Positions 1 through 5,749 of a stretch of 9,965 nucleotides of DNA are shown piece after piece. The notes under the pieces were generated by a model. It was not told the DNA's origin. It made no database searches and saw only the letters and a list, made by a program, of their open reading frames with translations. Source of the stretch: Acinetobacter johnsonii CIP 64.6 (GTDB lineage Bacteria; Pseudomonadota; Gammaproteobacteria; Pseudomonadales; Moraxellaceae); the NCBI RefSeq assembly GCF_000368045.1, contig NZ_KB849232.1, forward strand, positions 1 through 9,965, written 5' to 3'. Made by a program: the position numbers and the translations under genes. Position 1 is the first letter of the stretch. Each line of letters opens with the position of its first letter.

Positions 1-84
1 TTAGATTGGCTTACACCATTAGAGAAATTTGCTCAGCTTGTTGATTATCATAAGACTTTTCAAACTGTCGCACCTCATGTTTGA
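1..84 (+). CDS. Transposase of ISAba125-like element, C-terminal 27 residues (partial)
   Basis: The frame is open from base 1 to TGA at 82-84 and reads LDWLTPLEKF, then a tail ending in TVAPHV. The xLTPLEKF pattern fits the C-terminal end of rve-type DDE transposases (IS30, IS3 and IS481 families), where a 'TP.E' motif follows the catalytic core. On its own this peptide would not fix the family. The IS30/ISAba125 call comes from the adjoining terminal repeat, inside which the stop codon lies. The catalytic residues and the start are outside the window. Confidence 0.65.
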   Translation, partial: LDWLTPLEKFAQLVDYHKTFQTVAPHV

Positions 85-91
85 ATTCGCC
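66..91 (-). repeat. Terminal inverted repeat, right end of left ISAba125-like copy
   Basis: This 26-bp terminus reads TGTCGCAC at its inner end and GAATTCGCC at its outer end. It pairs with 9875-9900 in inverted orientation with 20 of 26 matches. The transposase stop codon lies within it. Confidence 0.75.
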
Positions 92-110
92 CCTAATATG
101 GCTGAATAAT
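81..110 (+). promoter_or_regulatory. Possible hybrid promoter: -35 from the IS end, -10 in the flank
   Basis: TTGAAT at 81-86 lies in the outward-facing IS end, and AATAAT at 105-110 lies in the flanking DNA 18 bp downstream. TTGAAT of ISAba125 is the known -35 of the hybrid promoter that drives blaNDM-1, there paired with a different -10. The alternative -10 TAATAT at 107-112 has a 20-bp spacer and is less likely. The predicted start near 117 would give the GNAT gene at 200 a leader of about 80 nt. Confidence 0.45.
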
Positions 111-199
111 ATATTGGTTATATCGAAATGTTTAAAGTATCGAGTTGTTAGTTAAATTAATTATCTACTACTTTTAGAAGAATTCTTTAGAGGTGTTAA

Positions 200-706
200 A
201 TGAGTCAAGGTTTGGATGAAATAGAGGTACGTCTTACTATAGAAGAAGACTGGGAAATTCTTAAAACAGTTCGTTTGGAGTCACTTCTAGATAGTCCCGA
301 TGTTTTTTCTGCCACTTATGCCATTGTTGAGAAATATAGTGAATCTGAATGGCGTGATAGGGCTGCGCATAAAACTAAATATCAATATATTTTAGCAATC
401 AAAGATACCCAAGCTATTGGGATTGTTGGCGGGATACAAAATTCAGCTCATGATTTTAACTTAGTGGCGATGTGGGTAAATCCTAAATTTCGTGGAAAGG
501 GAATTGCAGATATTTTGATCTCTACTATTAAGGAGCTAGCGATTTCTAAAGGGCACAATAGGATTGTATTAAGTGTATCACCTGGAAACTCTAGAGCTGT
601 TGATGTTTATTCTAGACATGGTTTTGTTTTTATATCTGAGTGGGAGGTTTTACCACTTAGTTCTGGTGAAAAAAATCAAAAAATGGAATGTTCCGCATTA
701 TTTTAA
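200..706 (+). CDS. GNAT-family N-acetyltransferase
   Basis: A 168-residue protein with the GNAT fold signature. Acetyl-CoA binding motif A is at about residues 91-115, with the pyrophosphate-binding loop R98-G-K-G-I-A103 (R/Q-x-x-G-x-G/A pattern). Motif B is N130-SRAVDVYSRHGF142, the usual 'N..A...Y...GF' near the C-terminus. The family transfers acetyl groups from acetyl-CoA to amines such as antibiotics, polyamines or protein N-termini. The substrate cannot be read from the sequence, and it does not show recognisable signatures of the AAC(6')-I aminoglycoside enzymes. The start is supported by AGAGGT six bases before the ATG. It stands alone in its strand neighbourhood as the first cargo gene inside the left ISAba125-like end, so expression may depend on the IS hybrid promoter. 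Cytoplasmic; no signal peptide. Confidence 0.85.
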   Translation: MSQGLDEIEVRLTIEEDWEILKTVRLESLLDSPDVFSATYAIVEKYSESEWRDRAAHKTKYQYILAIKDTQAIGIVGGIQNSAHDFNLVAMWVNPKFRGKGIADILISTIKELAISKGHNRIVLSVSPGNSRAVDVYSRHGFVFISEWEVLPLSSGEKNQKMECSALF

Positions 707-823
707 TTTGCATTAGGAACTGGTCAAAAATCAAAATGTGCAAGATTATATTCTACTATTTAGTAGGTGAATATGTTGAGTACTATTAAATTAATTTTGG
801 AAGTATAATTAATGAAGTCATTA

Positions 824-1680
824 GGGTCTGTTGACATTTACTGTTCATAATTAACCCTATAAAGGTAGCCATAAAAATATACAGGCTAAAGCAACAGAAC
901 TTTGATAATTTCTTTTGAGCTTGTCATATCGAGTAGCTATTCCTCTAAATTGCTTTAATCTACAAAACATATTTTCAACTAAATGCCTGATTTTATATAA
1001 ATACCAGTTCATATGGTCATTGTTCGATTGGCTATTTGTTTTCTTTGGTATATTCGCTTTAGTCCCTGTTTTCCTGATCTGTTCACGCAGTGGTTCTGAA
1101 TCATAGCCTTTATCTGCACATACCACTTTTGTCTCTTTTAAATCTAATGTTGATATTAAATCAGGTGCAACTTTAACATCATGTGTGGTTCCATCGGTAA
1201 TCATGAAATCAATAGAATTGCCATGTGCATCAACAATCAAATGTATTTTTGAGGAGTTTCCTCCTACACTTTTAGAAATAGATTGATTCGCTATGCCGGC
1301 AGAATGTTGATGAGCACGTACATGAGAGCCATCAATAAAAATCCACTCCATATCGGGGCATGAGGCTAGTAATTTGAATAATCTAAGTAACTTACCGCTG
1401 CTTGACCAACGATTAAAACGTTTGAAAATAGAGTTTGAATGACCAAAACAACAAGGAATATCTCGCCACGGACAGCCTGTTCTAATTCTATAGAGAATAG
1501 CTTCAATAAAATTGCGTAAATTTGAGTTGTGGTGAATGGATAAATTACGCAGAATAACTTTCAACTTTTGCCAGTGTTGATCTGTCAGCATGGTACGAGG
1601 CATAGCGAATAGTAAAATTGGGTTTGGCGATTTGATTTTACTACTTCGCTATTTTTTAAGCTAAAAGTGTCAACACACCC
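824..1680 (-). mobile_element. IS5-family insertion sequence (857 bp, IS427-like group), intact
   Basis: The left end reads GGGTCTGTTGACA and the right end, reversed, GGGTGTGTTGACA, which differ at one position. The dinucleotide TA lies immediately outside both ends (822-823 and 1681-1682), consistent with the short TA target duplication of the IS427 group. It contains one full-length transposase ORF on the minus strand. The element sits between the GNAT gene and the terminator of the umuC transcript and breaks no recognisable gene. I cannot give an ISfinder name with confidence. Confidence 0.8.
857..1603 (-). CDS. IS5-family transposase (single-ORF, DDE)
   Basis: A 248-residue transposase with the DUF4096-like N-terminus (LTDQHWQKLK, then RTGCPWRDIP at 41-50) followed by a DDE_Tnp_1-type core. 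The likely catalytic residues are D91 (FIDGSHVRAH), D164 (CADKGYDSE) and E210 (HLVENMFCRLKQFR), with the family's RYDKL motif at 225-229. Many IS427-group elements split this protein over two frames joined by programmed frameshifting, but here it is one uninterrupted frame. It cuts and rejoins DNA at the ends of its own element. The ATG at 1603 has no clear Shine-Dalgarno sequence, so translation is probably weak. The stop is TAG at 857-859, close to the element's left end. Confidence 0.9.
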   Translation of the reverse strand: MPRTMLTDQHWQKLKVILRNLSIHHNSNLRNFIEAILYRIRTGCPWRDIPCCFGHSNSIFKRFNRWSSSGKLLRLFKLLASCPDMEWIFIDGSHVRAHQHSAGIANQSISKSVGGNSSKIHLIVDAHGNSIDFMITDGTTHDVKVAPDLISTLDLKETKVVCADKGYDSEPLREQIRKTGTKANIPKKTNSQSNNDHMNWYLYKIRHLVENMFCRLKQFRGIATRYDKLKRNYQSSVALACIFLWLPL

Positions 1681-1688
1681 TAATTATT

Positions 1689-1715
1689 AAAAAACAAATG
1701 CCTCACACATGAGCA
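1689..1715 (-). terminator. Probable rho-independent terminator after the umuC operon
   Basis: On the minus strand TGCTCA, a TGTG loop and TGAGGCA form a six-pair stem with one bulged G, followed by TTTGTTTTTT. It lies 13 bases past the stop of the 72-aa gene. The stem is short, so strength is uncertain. Confidence 0.5.
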
Positions 1716-1727
1716 CATTGAAATTAC

Positions 1728-1946
1728 TTAATTCACAGCACCAAGTACAGGTATCAACTTCGGTCCAGCCATTCTCGCTTTGCTAATGATATCCACCAGC
1801 TCATAATAAGTCAGTTCAAACTTATCATCACTATCAAAAACATAAACCATGTTCTTGCCTTCATGTTCTTGCGGAGTAGGTGGTACAAATCGTTTCGGGA
1901 TTAGGAGTTGAGTAATTTGTTCGTCAGTTAATTTAAATAAGTGCAT
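1728..1946 (-). CDS. Small hypothetical protein translated after UmuC
   Basis: A 72-residue protein that I do not recognise. It starts four bases after the umuC stop, with AGGA in the last umuC codons serving as a likely ribosome site about nine bases ahead, so it should be co-translated with umuC. The sequence is soluble, with an N-terminal helix (FKLTDEQITQLL), a proline-rich turn (PPTPQEHEG), an acidic patch (FDSDDKFELTYYEL) and a C-terminal helix. It has no cysteines, signal peptide or membrane segment. A terminator follows it, so it is the last gene of the umu transcript. A role tied to UmuC is suggested only by position. Confidence 0.65.
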   Translation of the reverse strand: MHLFKLTDEQITQLLIPKRFVPPTPQEHEGKNMVYVFDSDDKFELTYYELVDIISKARMAGPKLIPVLGAVN

Positions 1947-1950
1947 GTTT

Positions 1951-3246
1951 TTATCCTACTCTAGGTAAGTCAGACCATTTTGTTAAATACGATGGTGATC
2001 TAAGGTTTTGATTCATGTGCCATGAGGCTTCTTGATTGTTGGCAATGCCTAGCGTAACGAGATTCTTCCCAAACCGTTCACTGATGGCTTCAATAACATC
2101 TGAAAGTTTTTCGCGCTCTTGCTTATGCGAATAGTCCGTGAATAGATCAGGCACAAATTTGGATTTATCCTTAATTTCTAAAAGTACGATTCCTGCCTTT
2201 TTATACTTAAAACCCTTCTTAAATATCTGATCGATACCTTTCATTGCAGCCTTGGTGATAAGTAACCAGTCGTCTGTATGCTCATGCATCTGAACTACGG
2301 TGTATGGAGTGTAACGCTCAGTCTTATCAAATCGACTGGTTTGAATATAAACCCCAATCATCTTGCATATTGAGCCATCATCACGCATTCGCTTTACTGC
2401 TCTGGCTACATAGAATCGCACCGAAGCCTTTAGATCATCCACTTCATACACAGGGCTGCCATATGAGCGGCTGCTGATAATCTGCTTTTTGGCTACTGCA
2501 TCATCAGTCAGGTCGATACAAGACAAACCCTGTAACTCAAGTACTGTCTTTTCCATGACGATGCTGAATTGCTTTTTAATTTCTTTAGGATTGGCGTTAA
2601 TCAGATCTAGAACAGTCTGGATACCCATAGCATTGAGTTTCTTGCAGTTCTGCCTGCCGACTCCCCAAACATCAGATACATCGACATGCGCCAGTAAAGT
2701 CTCAGCAGAGCACTGGTCCATATGAACTAAATTACACACGCCACCAAAATACTTGTTCTTCTTGGCTAAATGATTGGCAATCTTGGCTTCAGTTTTAGAG
2801 CGACCGATTCCAATACAGCAGGGTAGGCCTAACCATTGGAATGCTTTAGTTCTCATATCTTGCGCATATTCTGTCAGGTCAAATAAGTGCTCATACGCTG
2901 TGAGCTTTAGGAAGCATTCGTCAATTGAATAGACTTCTTGCTCTCCAGGTGCAACATAACTCCCGAGAAGCTCCATAAAGCGTCTGGACATTTCACCATA
3001 CAGAGAGAAATTACTCGAGAGAACCTGAATGTTATGTTGTTTGATCAAATCCTGAATCTGAAATACAGGAACCCCCATCTTTATACCTAAGTCTTTTGCT
3101 TCTTGGCTTCTTGCCACGGCACAGCCATCGTTGTTGCTGAGCACAATTGTTGGGCGATTATTTAGGGCAGGGTTAAACACACGTTCACACGAGACGTAGC
3201 AATTATTCACGTCAACTAACGCGAATATTTCATTTTCACTTTTCAT
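1951..3246 (-). CDS. umuC: Y-family DNA polymerase V catalytic subunit UmuC
   Basis: A 431-residue protein of the usual UmuC length. The palm carries D12 (VDVNNCYVSCERVF) and Y106-SIDE110, the catalytic carboxylates that bind Mg2+. S37-NNDGCAVAR46 is the fingers motif and K151-TEAKIANHLAKK163 follows. A helix-hairpin-helix (WGVGRQNCKKL, about 194-204) precedes the little-finger domain, and the C-terminus (W409 to P429, with SPSYLTKWSDLP) is the DUF4113 tail typical of UmuC. The enzyme copies across DNA lesions with low fidelity, working with cleaved UmuD' dimers, RecA and the beta clamp. VPDLF at 366-370 is a possible clamp-binding peptide. It starts 14 bases after the umuD stop with a weak GAAGAA ribosome site. 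All active-site residues are present, so it should be functional. Confidence 0.95.
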   Translation of the reverse strand: MKSENEIFALVDVNNCYVSCERVFNPALNNRPTIVLSNNDGCAVARSQEAKDLGIKMGVPVFQIQDLIKQHNIQVLSSNFSLYGEMSRRFMELLGSYVAPGEQEVYSIDECFLKLTAYEHLFDLTEYAQDMRTKAFQWLGLPCCIGIGRSKTEAKIANHLAKKNKYFGGVCNLVHMDQCSAETLLAHVDVSDVWGVGRQNCKKLNAMGIQTVLDLINANPKEIKKQFSIVMEKTVLELQGLSCIDLTDDAVAKKQIISSRSYGSPVYEVDDLKASVRFYVARAVKRMRDDGSICKMIGVYIQTSRFDKTERYTPYTVVQMHEHTDDWLLITKAAMKGIDQIFKKGFKYKKAGIVLLEIKDKSKFVPDLFTDYSHKQEREKLSDVIEAISERFGKNLVTLGIANNQEASWHMNQNLRSPSYLTKWSDLPRVG

Positions 3247-3260
3247 TTTTATTCTTCTTT

Positions 3261-3887
3261 TTATGAACGGTGATGAATACGTTTTAAATTAAAAGTCACT
3301 ACACCCCAAATAGATATTGTCTGACTATCGTTGGGAATGATGTGATTGTATCTAGGATTCTCAGCTTTTAACCAAAGGTCTGGAAGAGGGTAGTCTTCAT
3401 CTCCGAAAATCTCTTTGATTTCAGACTTAGACATCTTGCTTGTAATCATTAACCGCTTAATTGTCGAAGCACTATTATCAATTAATGCAATTACGATATC
3501 GTAGTGCTTTGCTTCTATACTGCGATCAACAATGATCGGATCATTAATCTCAAAACCTGCATCAAGCATCGATTCACTGTCTACGTAAGCGATAAATGTA
3601 GAAATAGGGTTATGAATAAGGAACTCATTCAGATCGAGTGCTTTATCTTGTTCATCCTTGGTACTAAATGCAGGACCAGCAGGAATGCGCTCTAAAGAGA
3701 CTGGAATTGAGACTTTGGATTTGGGTAGTACTGCGGTTAACCCTAATTTCTCAACAAGTTCATTTTGAACAGCGATTTGTTCTAGAACTGTATTGATGGT
3801 AGGGCTTGGCTTACCCTCTGGACCCATGAGCTCTTGCAAAGATGACCATGCGTCATCAGAGAAGTAGATGGGCAACTTCTTAGACAT
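3261..3887 (-). CDS. umuD: UmuD-like S24 peptidase with extended N-terminal domain (UmuDAb-like)
   Basis: A 208-residue protein, longer than E. coli UmuD (139 aa) and near the length of Acinetobacter UmuDAb. The C-terminal half is the LexA/UmuD self-cleaving peptidase: cleavage site A70-G71 (ERIPAGPAF), catalytic S106 in DSESM, and general base K144 in TIKRL. Spacing between these residues is as in the family. The N-terminal 45 residues are not the LexA winged helix. A beta-like LPIYF followed by two amphipathic helices (DDAWSSLQELM and SPTINTVLEQIA) fits a ribbon-helix-helix DNA-binding domain, which is inference. RecA-stimulated cleavage would release UmuD' for polymerase V and could relieve repression, as for UmuDAb, which stands in for LexA in Acinetobacter. 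The start has AGGAG seven bases ahead. umuC follows directly. Confidence 0.88.
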   Translation of the reverse strand: MSKKLPIYFSDDAWSSLQELMGPEGKPSPTINTVLEQIAVQNELVEKLGLTAVLPKSKVSIPVSLERIPAGPAFSTKDEQDKALDLNEFLIHNPISTFIAYVDSESMLDAGFEINDPIIVDRSIEAKHYDIVIALIDNSASTIKRLMITSKMSKSEIKEIFGDEDYPLPDLWLKAENPRYNHIIPNDSQTISIWGVVTFNLKRIHHRS

Positions 3888-3898
3888 GTGATACTCCT

Positions 3899-3913
3899 AC
3901 GCTACAGTGGCGT
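3899..3913. promoter_or_regulatory. Candidate operator palindrome in the umuD leader
   Basis: ACGCTAC-A-GTGGCGT is a 15-bp palindrome with six of seven half-site positions matching. It directly abuts the umuD ribosome site (AGGAG, 3894-3898 on the minus strand). It does not resemble the UmuDAb box I remember (TTGAAA...TTTCAA type), so a different regulator, or self-regulation by the UmuD-like protein, would be needed. The sequence could also act as a small hairpin in the mRNA. Confidence 0.35.
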
Positions 3914-3938
3914 GTTTGGAAGTAGAATTTGTCTAAAT

Positions 3939-3968
3939 ATGATATTACTAACAGAGATTAAAATTCAA
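3939..3968 (-). promoter_or_regulatory. Possible umuD promoter
   Basis: On the minus strand TTGAAT (3968-3963) and TATCAT (3944-3939) are 18 bases apart, placing a start near 3932 and a leader of about 45 nt before umuD. The surroundings are AT-rich, so chance matches are common. It would give umuDC its own promoter separate from the upstream SRAP and XRE genes. Confidence 0.35.
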
Positions 3969-3998
3969 ATTTAAAAGTTGTGGATAAACAAGGAGACG

Positions 3999-4553
3999 TC
4001 AAAATAAGTCGTTTTGTTTCTGCTCATCGCGTGGAAAAGTGACGAATTCATCAGACATGTGAAAGAAATATTCATGCGCATGCTCATGATCTGCAGTTAG
4101 CCAATCTTTTCTATATTGCTCTGGAATGACGATGATTGATCGTTTTTCATTCTTAGGTGCGTGGAATTGGTTCATGAAAGGGTGATGGTCTGAATTAATG
4201 GTTAACATTGAAAATGAGCGTACTTTATTCCCATTTATCACAGCGTCATCATAGATACCAGCAACTGTAAAAGGCTGATTATCTTTGCACTTGATGGTAT
4301 AACAGTGTGGCTTGCCATTGATGTATTTCGGTTCATAGAACTCTTGAACTGGCACCAGACAAAACTTGCTGTACTTCCATGCATGTCGAAAACTAGGTTT
4401 ATCACCAACTGTTTCTGTACGAGCGTTATAGGTATGACTGCTGAACTTCAACTCTTTCGCCCAGCTTGGTAGCAATCCAAACTGATAATCGTAGATTGCT
4501 TCTCTAAAAATCATGTACCAATAGTTGATGGTATTACGGTTCAAGTTAAGCAA
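3999..4553 (-). CDS. SRAP-domain (YedK/HMCES-like) protein, N-terminally truncated
   Basis: SRAP proteins form a covalent thiazolidine link through Cys2 to abasic sites in single-stranded DNA and so protect them during replication. Seen here: FGLLPSWAKE (25-34), N43-ARTETV, KPSFRHAW, FYEP with E74, and FHAPKNEKRS with H131, which match the family's Asn, Glu and His active-site positions. What is missing is the first 40-60 residues, including the MCGR/MCAN start with catalytic Cys2. Homology begins near residue 14 (MIFREAI; ATG at 4514). The frame opens right after a stop, with TTG at 4553 as the only upstream start and no ribosome site. The other two frames upstream show no trace of the missing part, so this is a deletion or replacement, not a simple frameshift. 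It is likely a pseudogene. SRAP genes commonly neighbour umuDC-type SOS genes. Confidence 0.75.
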   Translation of the reverse strand: MLNLNRNTINYWYMIFREAIYDYQFGLLPSWAKELKFSSHTYNARTETVGDKPSFRHAWKYSKFCLVPVQEFYEPKYINGKPHCYTIKCKDNQPFTVAGIYDDAVINGNKVRSFSMLTINSDHHPFMNQFHAPKNEKRSIIVIPEQYRKDWLTADHEHAHEYFFHMSDEFVTFPRDEQKQNDLF

Positions 4554-4560
4554 TTAGGAA

Positions 4561-4590
4561 GGAGGCAAGATGAGCTAGCATTTTGCCTCC
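4561..4590 (-). repeat. Inverted repeat (hairpin) holding a Shine-Dalgarno sequence and ATG
   Basis: On the minus strand the arms GGAGGCAA (4590-4583) and TTGCCTCC (4568-4561) are perfect over 8 bp around a 14-base loop in which three further pairs (ATG with CAT) can form. The left arm holds a strong ribosome site, GGAGG, four bases before an ATG that opens an 11-codon frame ending at 4546 and overlapping the TTG start of the SRAP frame. There is no T-run, so it is not a typical terminator for the XRE gene. Confidence 0.5.
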
Positions 4591-4656
4591 GCCAGACCGA
4601 AGTCAGAGTTGCATCATGAACTATACTCATCTTATTCAAGAAGAAAGATATAAGAT

Positions 4657-4977
4657 TCAAAACTTTTGTAAGTCTTTAATAAATCGTAGAACTTCTAACT
4701 TCTGCTCATTACTTAAAGCATGACTAACTTGTATTATTTCTGCCGATAAATCGTTTTCTACATAAAAATATGCTGTTGGTAAATCTAAAATTTCTGCAAT
4801 TTTGGAAGCCATTAAAAAATCAGGAACATGTTTTCCACGTTCATACTGATTCATACGCGCACTAGCAGAAGATTCATCAATTCCAGCCAAGATCCCCAAG
4901 CGCTCTTGTGAAAGTTTTTTTGCTTTGCGCGCTATACGTAATCGTAAGGCAAAAACATTTAAATTATGTGTTGACAT
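4657..4977 (-). CDS. XRE/Cro-family helix-turn-helix repressor
   Basis: A 106-residue protein with an HTH_3 domain: L11-RLRIARKAKKLSQERLGILAGI33 forms helices 1-3, followed by SSASARMNQYERGKHVPDF and a fourth helix (ASKIAEILDLPTAYFY). The C-terminal part (about 75-106) is a short helical tail, probably for dimerisation. Such proteins bind short palindromes as dimers and commonly repress their own gene. Its promoter region carries two near-identical 17-bp palindromes (5001-5017 and 5034-5050), the obvious targets. The ATG at 4977 has GGTGGG twelve bases ahead, a longer spacing than ideal. It heads a minus-strand series with the SRAP, umuD and umuC genes, so repression here could reach some of the SOS genes if there is read-through. 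Confidence 0.88.
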   Translation of the reverse strand: MSTHNLNVFALRLRIARKAKKLSQERLGILAGIDESSASARMNQYERGKHVPDFLMASKIAEILDLPTAYFYVENDLSAEIIQVSHALSNEQKLEVLRFIKDLQKF

Positions 4978-4993
4978 TATACATAAGCACCCA

Positions 4994-5022
4994 CCTTAAA
5001 ACTAAGATTTTCTTAGTTTCAA
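4994..5022 (-). promoter_or_regulatory. Probable autoregulated promoter of the XRE gene
   Basis: The minus strand has TTGAAA at 5022-5017 and a weak -10, TTAAGG, at 4999-4994 with 17-bp spacing. The spacer is exactly the 17-bp palindrome 5001-5017 plus one base. A perfect TATAAT also occurs at 4982-4977 but overlaps the ATG and would start transcription inside the gene. Confidence 0.4.
5001..5017. promoter_or_regulatory. Operator 1 (17-bp palindrome) for the XRE regulator
   Basis: ACTAAGATTTTCTTAGT is a palindrome with perfect 7-bp arms and a TTT centre; the arms extend by two more bases on each side. It shares 14 of 17 positions with operator 2, with consensus ACTAAGRWTTYCTTAGT. It fills the spacer of the leftward promoter. 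Confidence 0.75.
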
Positions 5023-5023
5023 C

Positions 5024-5052
5024 TTGAGTTATTACTAAGGATTCCTTAGTAT
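5024..5052 (+). promoter_or_regulatory. Probable promoter of the rightward unknown gene
   Basis: TTGAGT (5024-5029) and TAGTAT (5047-5052) are separated by 17 bp. Operator 2 covers almost the whole spacer and the first four bases of the -10, so bound repressor would block polymerase. The transcript would start near 5059 and carry a leader of about 165 nt before the ATG at 5225. Confidence 0.5.
5034..5050. promoter_or_regulatory. Operator 2 (17-bp palindrome) for the XRE regulator
   Basis: ACTAAGGATTCCTTAGT has perfect 8-bp arms around a single T, and one more pair can be added outside. Its centre is 33 bp from that of operator 1, about three helical turns, so two dimers would bind on the same face and could cooperate. 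A lone half-site, ACTAAGG, recurs at 5183-5189 just before the rightward gene. Confidence 0.75.
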
Positions 5053-5224
5053 TGTGAAATCAAGTAGTCTACATTGCATTGCTCGATGGTAACTTTTGAA
5101 CAAGCTTGCCAGATCTGCGTTGATCTCAAGTGCTTATTTTTGATCCTCTACCAATTAGTTATGAATCTATATACAGTTCAAAACTAAGGTCATCAACTCT
5201 CTTTTGCTTTAATTGTGCTTATAC

Positions 5225-5731
5225 ATGTCAAAATATACTCTACCTTTTTACAGTGATTTTTTTCACATTTTACTGAATTATGAAATCATCGAATGGCGAG
5301 CGAATGACTTTATAAAGGCTATTTTTAATGATAGACAATTTGTTAAACTCTCTGAAAAGCAAAGTATTTATAGAGGATTAAATATACTAGTAAAATGCAA
5401 TTTTCTTTTAACAGTGAGAGATGAGGATAACCGTAATATTTTTAGATACAGCGAATCCTCTTATTTAAAATCCTATCGAAATGTTGAAAAAGTAAAGAAA
5501 GTCAAAGAAGCATTAATTGAGGAACAAAAGAGTTTGGAAAATGCACTCGAAAGACGTAAAATCGAGAAAGTTTTCATTGAAAATATCATTACTAAAAACC
5601 CAGATCTACAATGTTTTTTCGACAAATATGAGAATGTTATATCTAAAGAGTTAAAGGAATTAGAAAATAAGAATAGTTTTATAGTGAATATTTTCAATGA
5701 TATTGAAAAAGATCAACTTGAATCATTCTAA
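5225..5731 (+). CDS. Hypothetical protein with possible winged-helix N-terminus and coiled coil
   Basis: A 168-residue protein that I do not recognise. Residues 1-75 look like a winged-helix fold: helices in FYSDFFHILL, WRANDFIKAIF and LSEKQSIYRGLNILVKCNFL, then a strand-turn-strand (LLTVRDEDNRNIFRY). Residues 84-115 (NVEKVKKVKEALIEEQKSL and on) are highly charged with heptad-like leucines, consistent with a coiled coil, and the acidic tail is helical. A DNA-binding adaptor or regulator is possible but unproven. The ATG at 5225 is preferred to an in-frame TTG at 5213, and neither has a good ribosome site. It is divergent from the XRE repressor gene and its promoter overlaps operator 2, so it is probably under that repressor. 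The small XRE gene at 6804 followed it directly before the IS17-like insertion. Confidence 0.7.
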   Translation: MSKYTLPFYSDFFHILLNYEIIEWRANDFIKAIFNDRQFVKLSEKQSIYRGLNILVKCNFLLTVRDEDNRNIFRYSESSYLKSYRNVEKVKKVKEALIEEQKSLENALERRKIEKVFIENIITKNPDLQCFFDKYENVISKELKELENKNSFIVNIFNDIEKDQLESF

Positions 5732-5740
5732 TGAGGGAGA

Positions 5741-5749
5741 ACTACAAGT
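5741..5749. repeat. 9-bp target duplication, left copy
   Basis: ACTACAAGT lies immediately outside the left end of the IS17-like element and is repeated exactly at 6789-6797. Nine bases is the usual duplication for the IS903 group of IS5. Confidence 0.92.

Larger units (their letters stand above)
1..91 (+). mobile_element. Right (3') end of an ISAba125-like element, IS30 family
   Basis: This stretch contains the last 27 codons and stop of a transposase followed by a terminal repeat. The sequence TTTGAATTCGCC at its end is, from memory, the ISAba125 terminus that lies upstream of blaNDM-1 in Tn125. The outer boundary is placed at 91 by alignment with the terminal repeat at 9875-9900, but it could be 93, because CC also follows this end in the blaNDM context. 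The element continues to the left of the window. Confidence 0.72.

Noticed and set aside
753..766. Small inverted repeat CTACTA-TT-TAGTAG after the GNAT gene
   Set aside because: The two-base loop and lack of a T-run make a terminator unlikely. The rest of 707-823 is AT-rich with nothing else recognisable.
915..1106. Plus-strand 63-codon open frame
   Set aside because: It lies opposite the IS5-family transposase core and has no ribosome site; it is a shadow of that gene.
4977..4982. Perfect TATAAT on the minus strand at the XRE start codon
   Set aside because: Transcription from it would begin inside the gene, and no later start codon keeps the HTH intact.
5086..5187. 33-codon frame starting ATG in the leader of the unknown rightward gene
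   Set aside because: There is no ribosome site, the composition is not convincing, and it ends on the ACTAAGG half-site. It may be a chance frame in an otherwise non-coding leader of about 165 nt.
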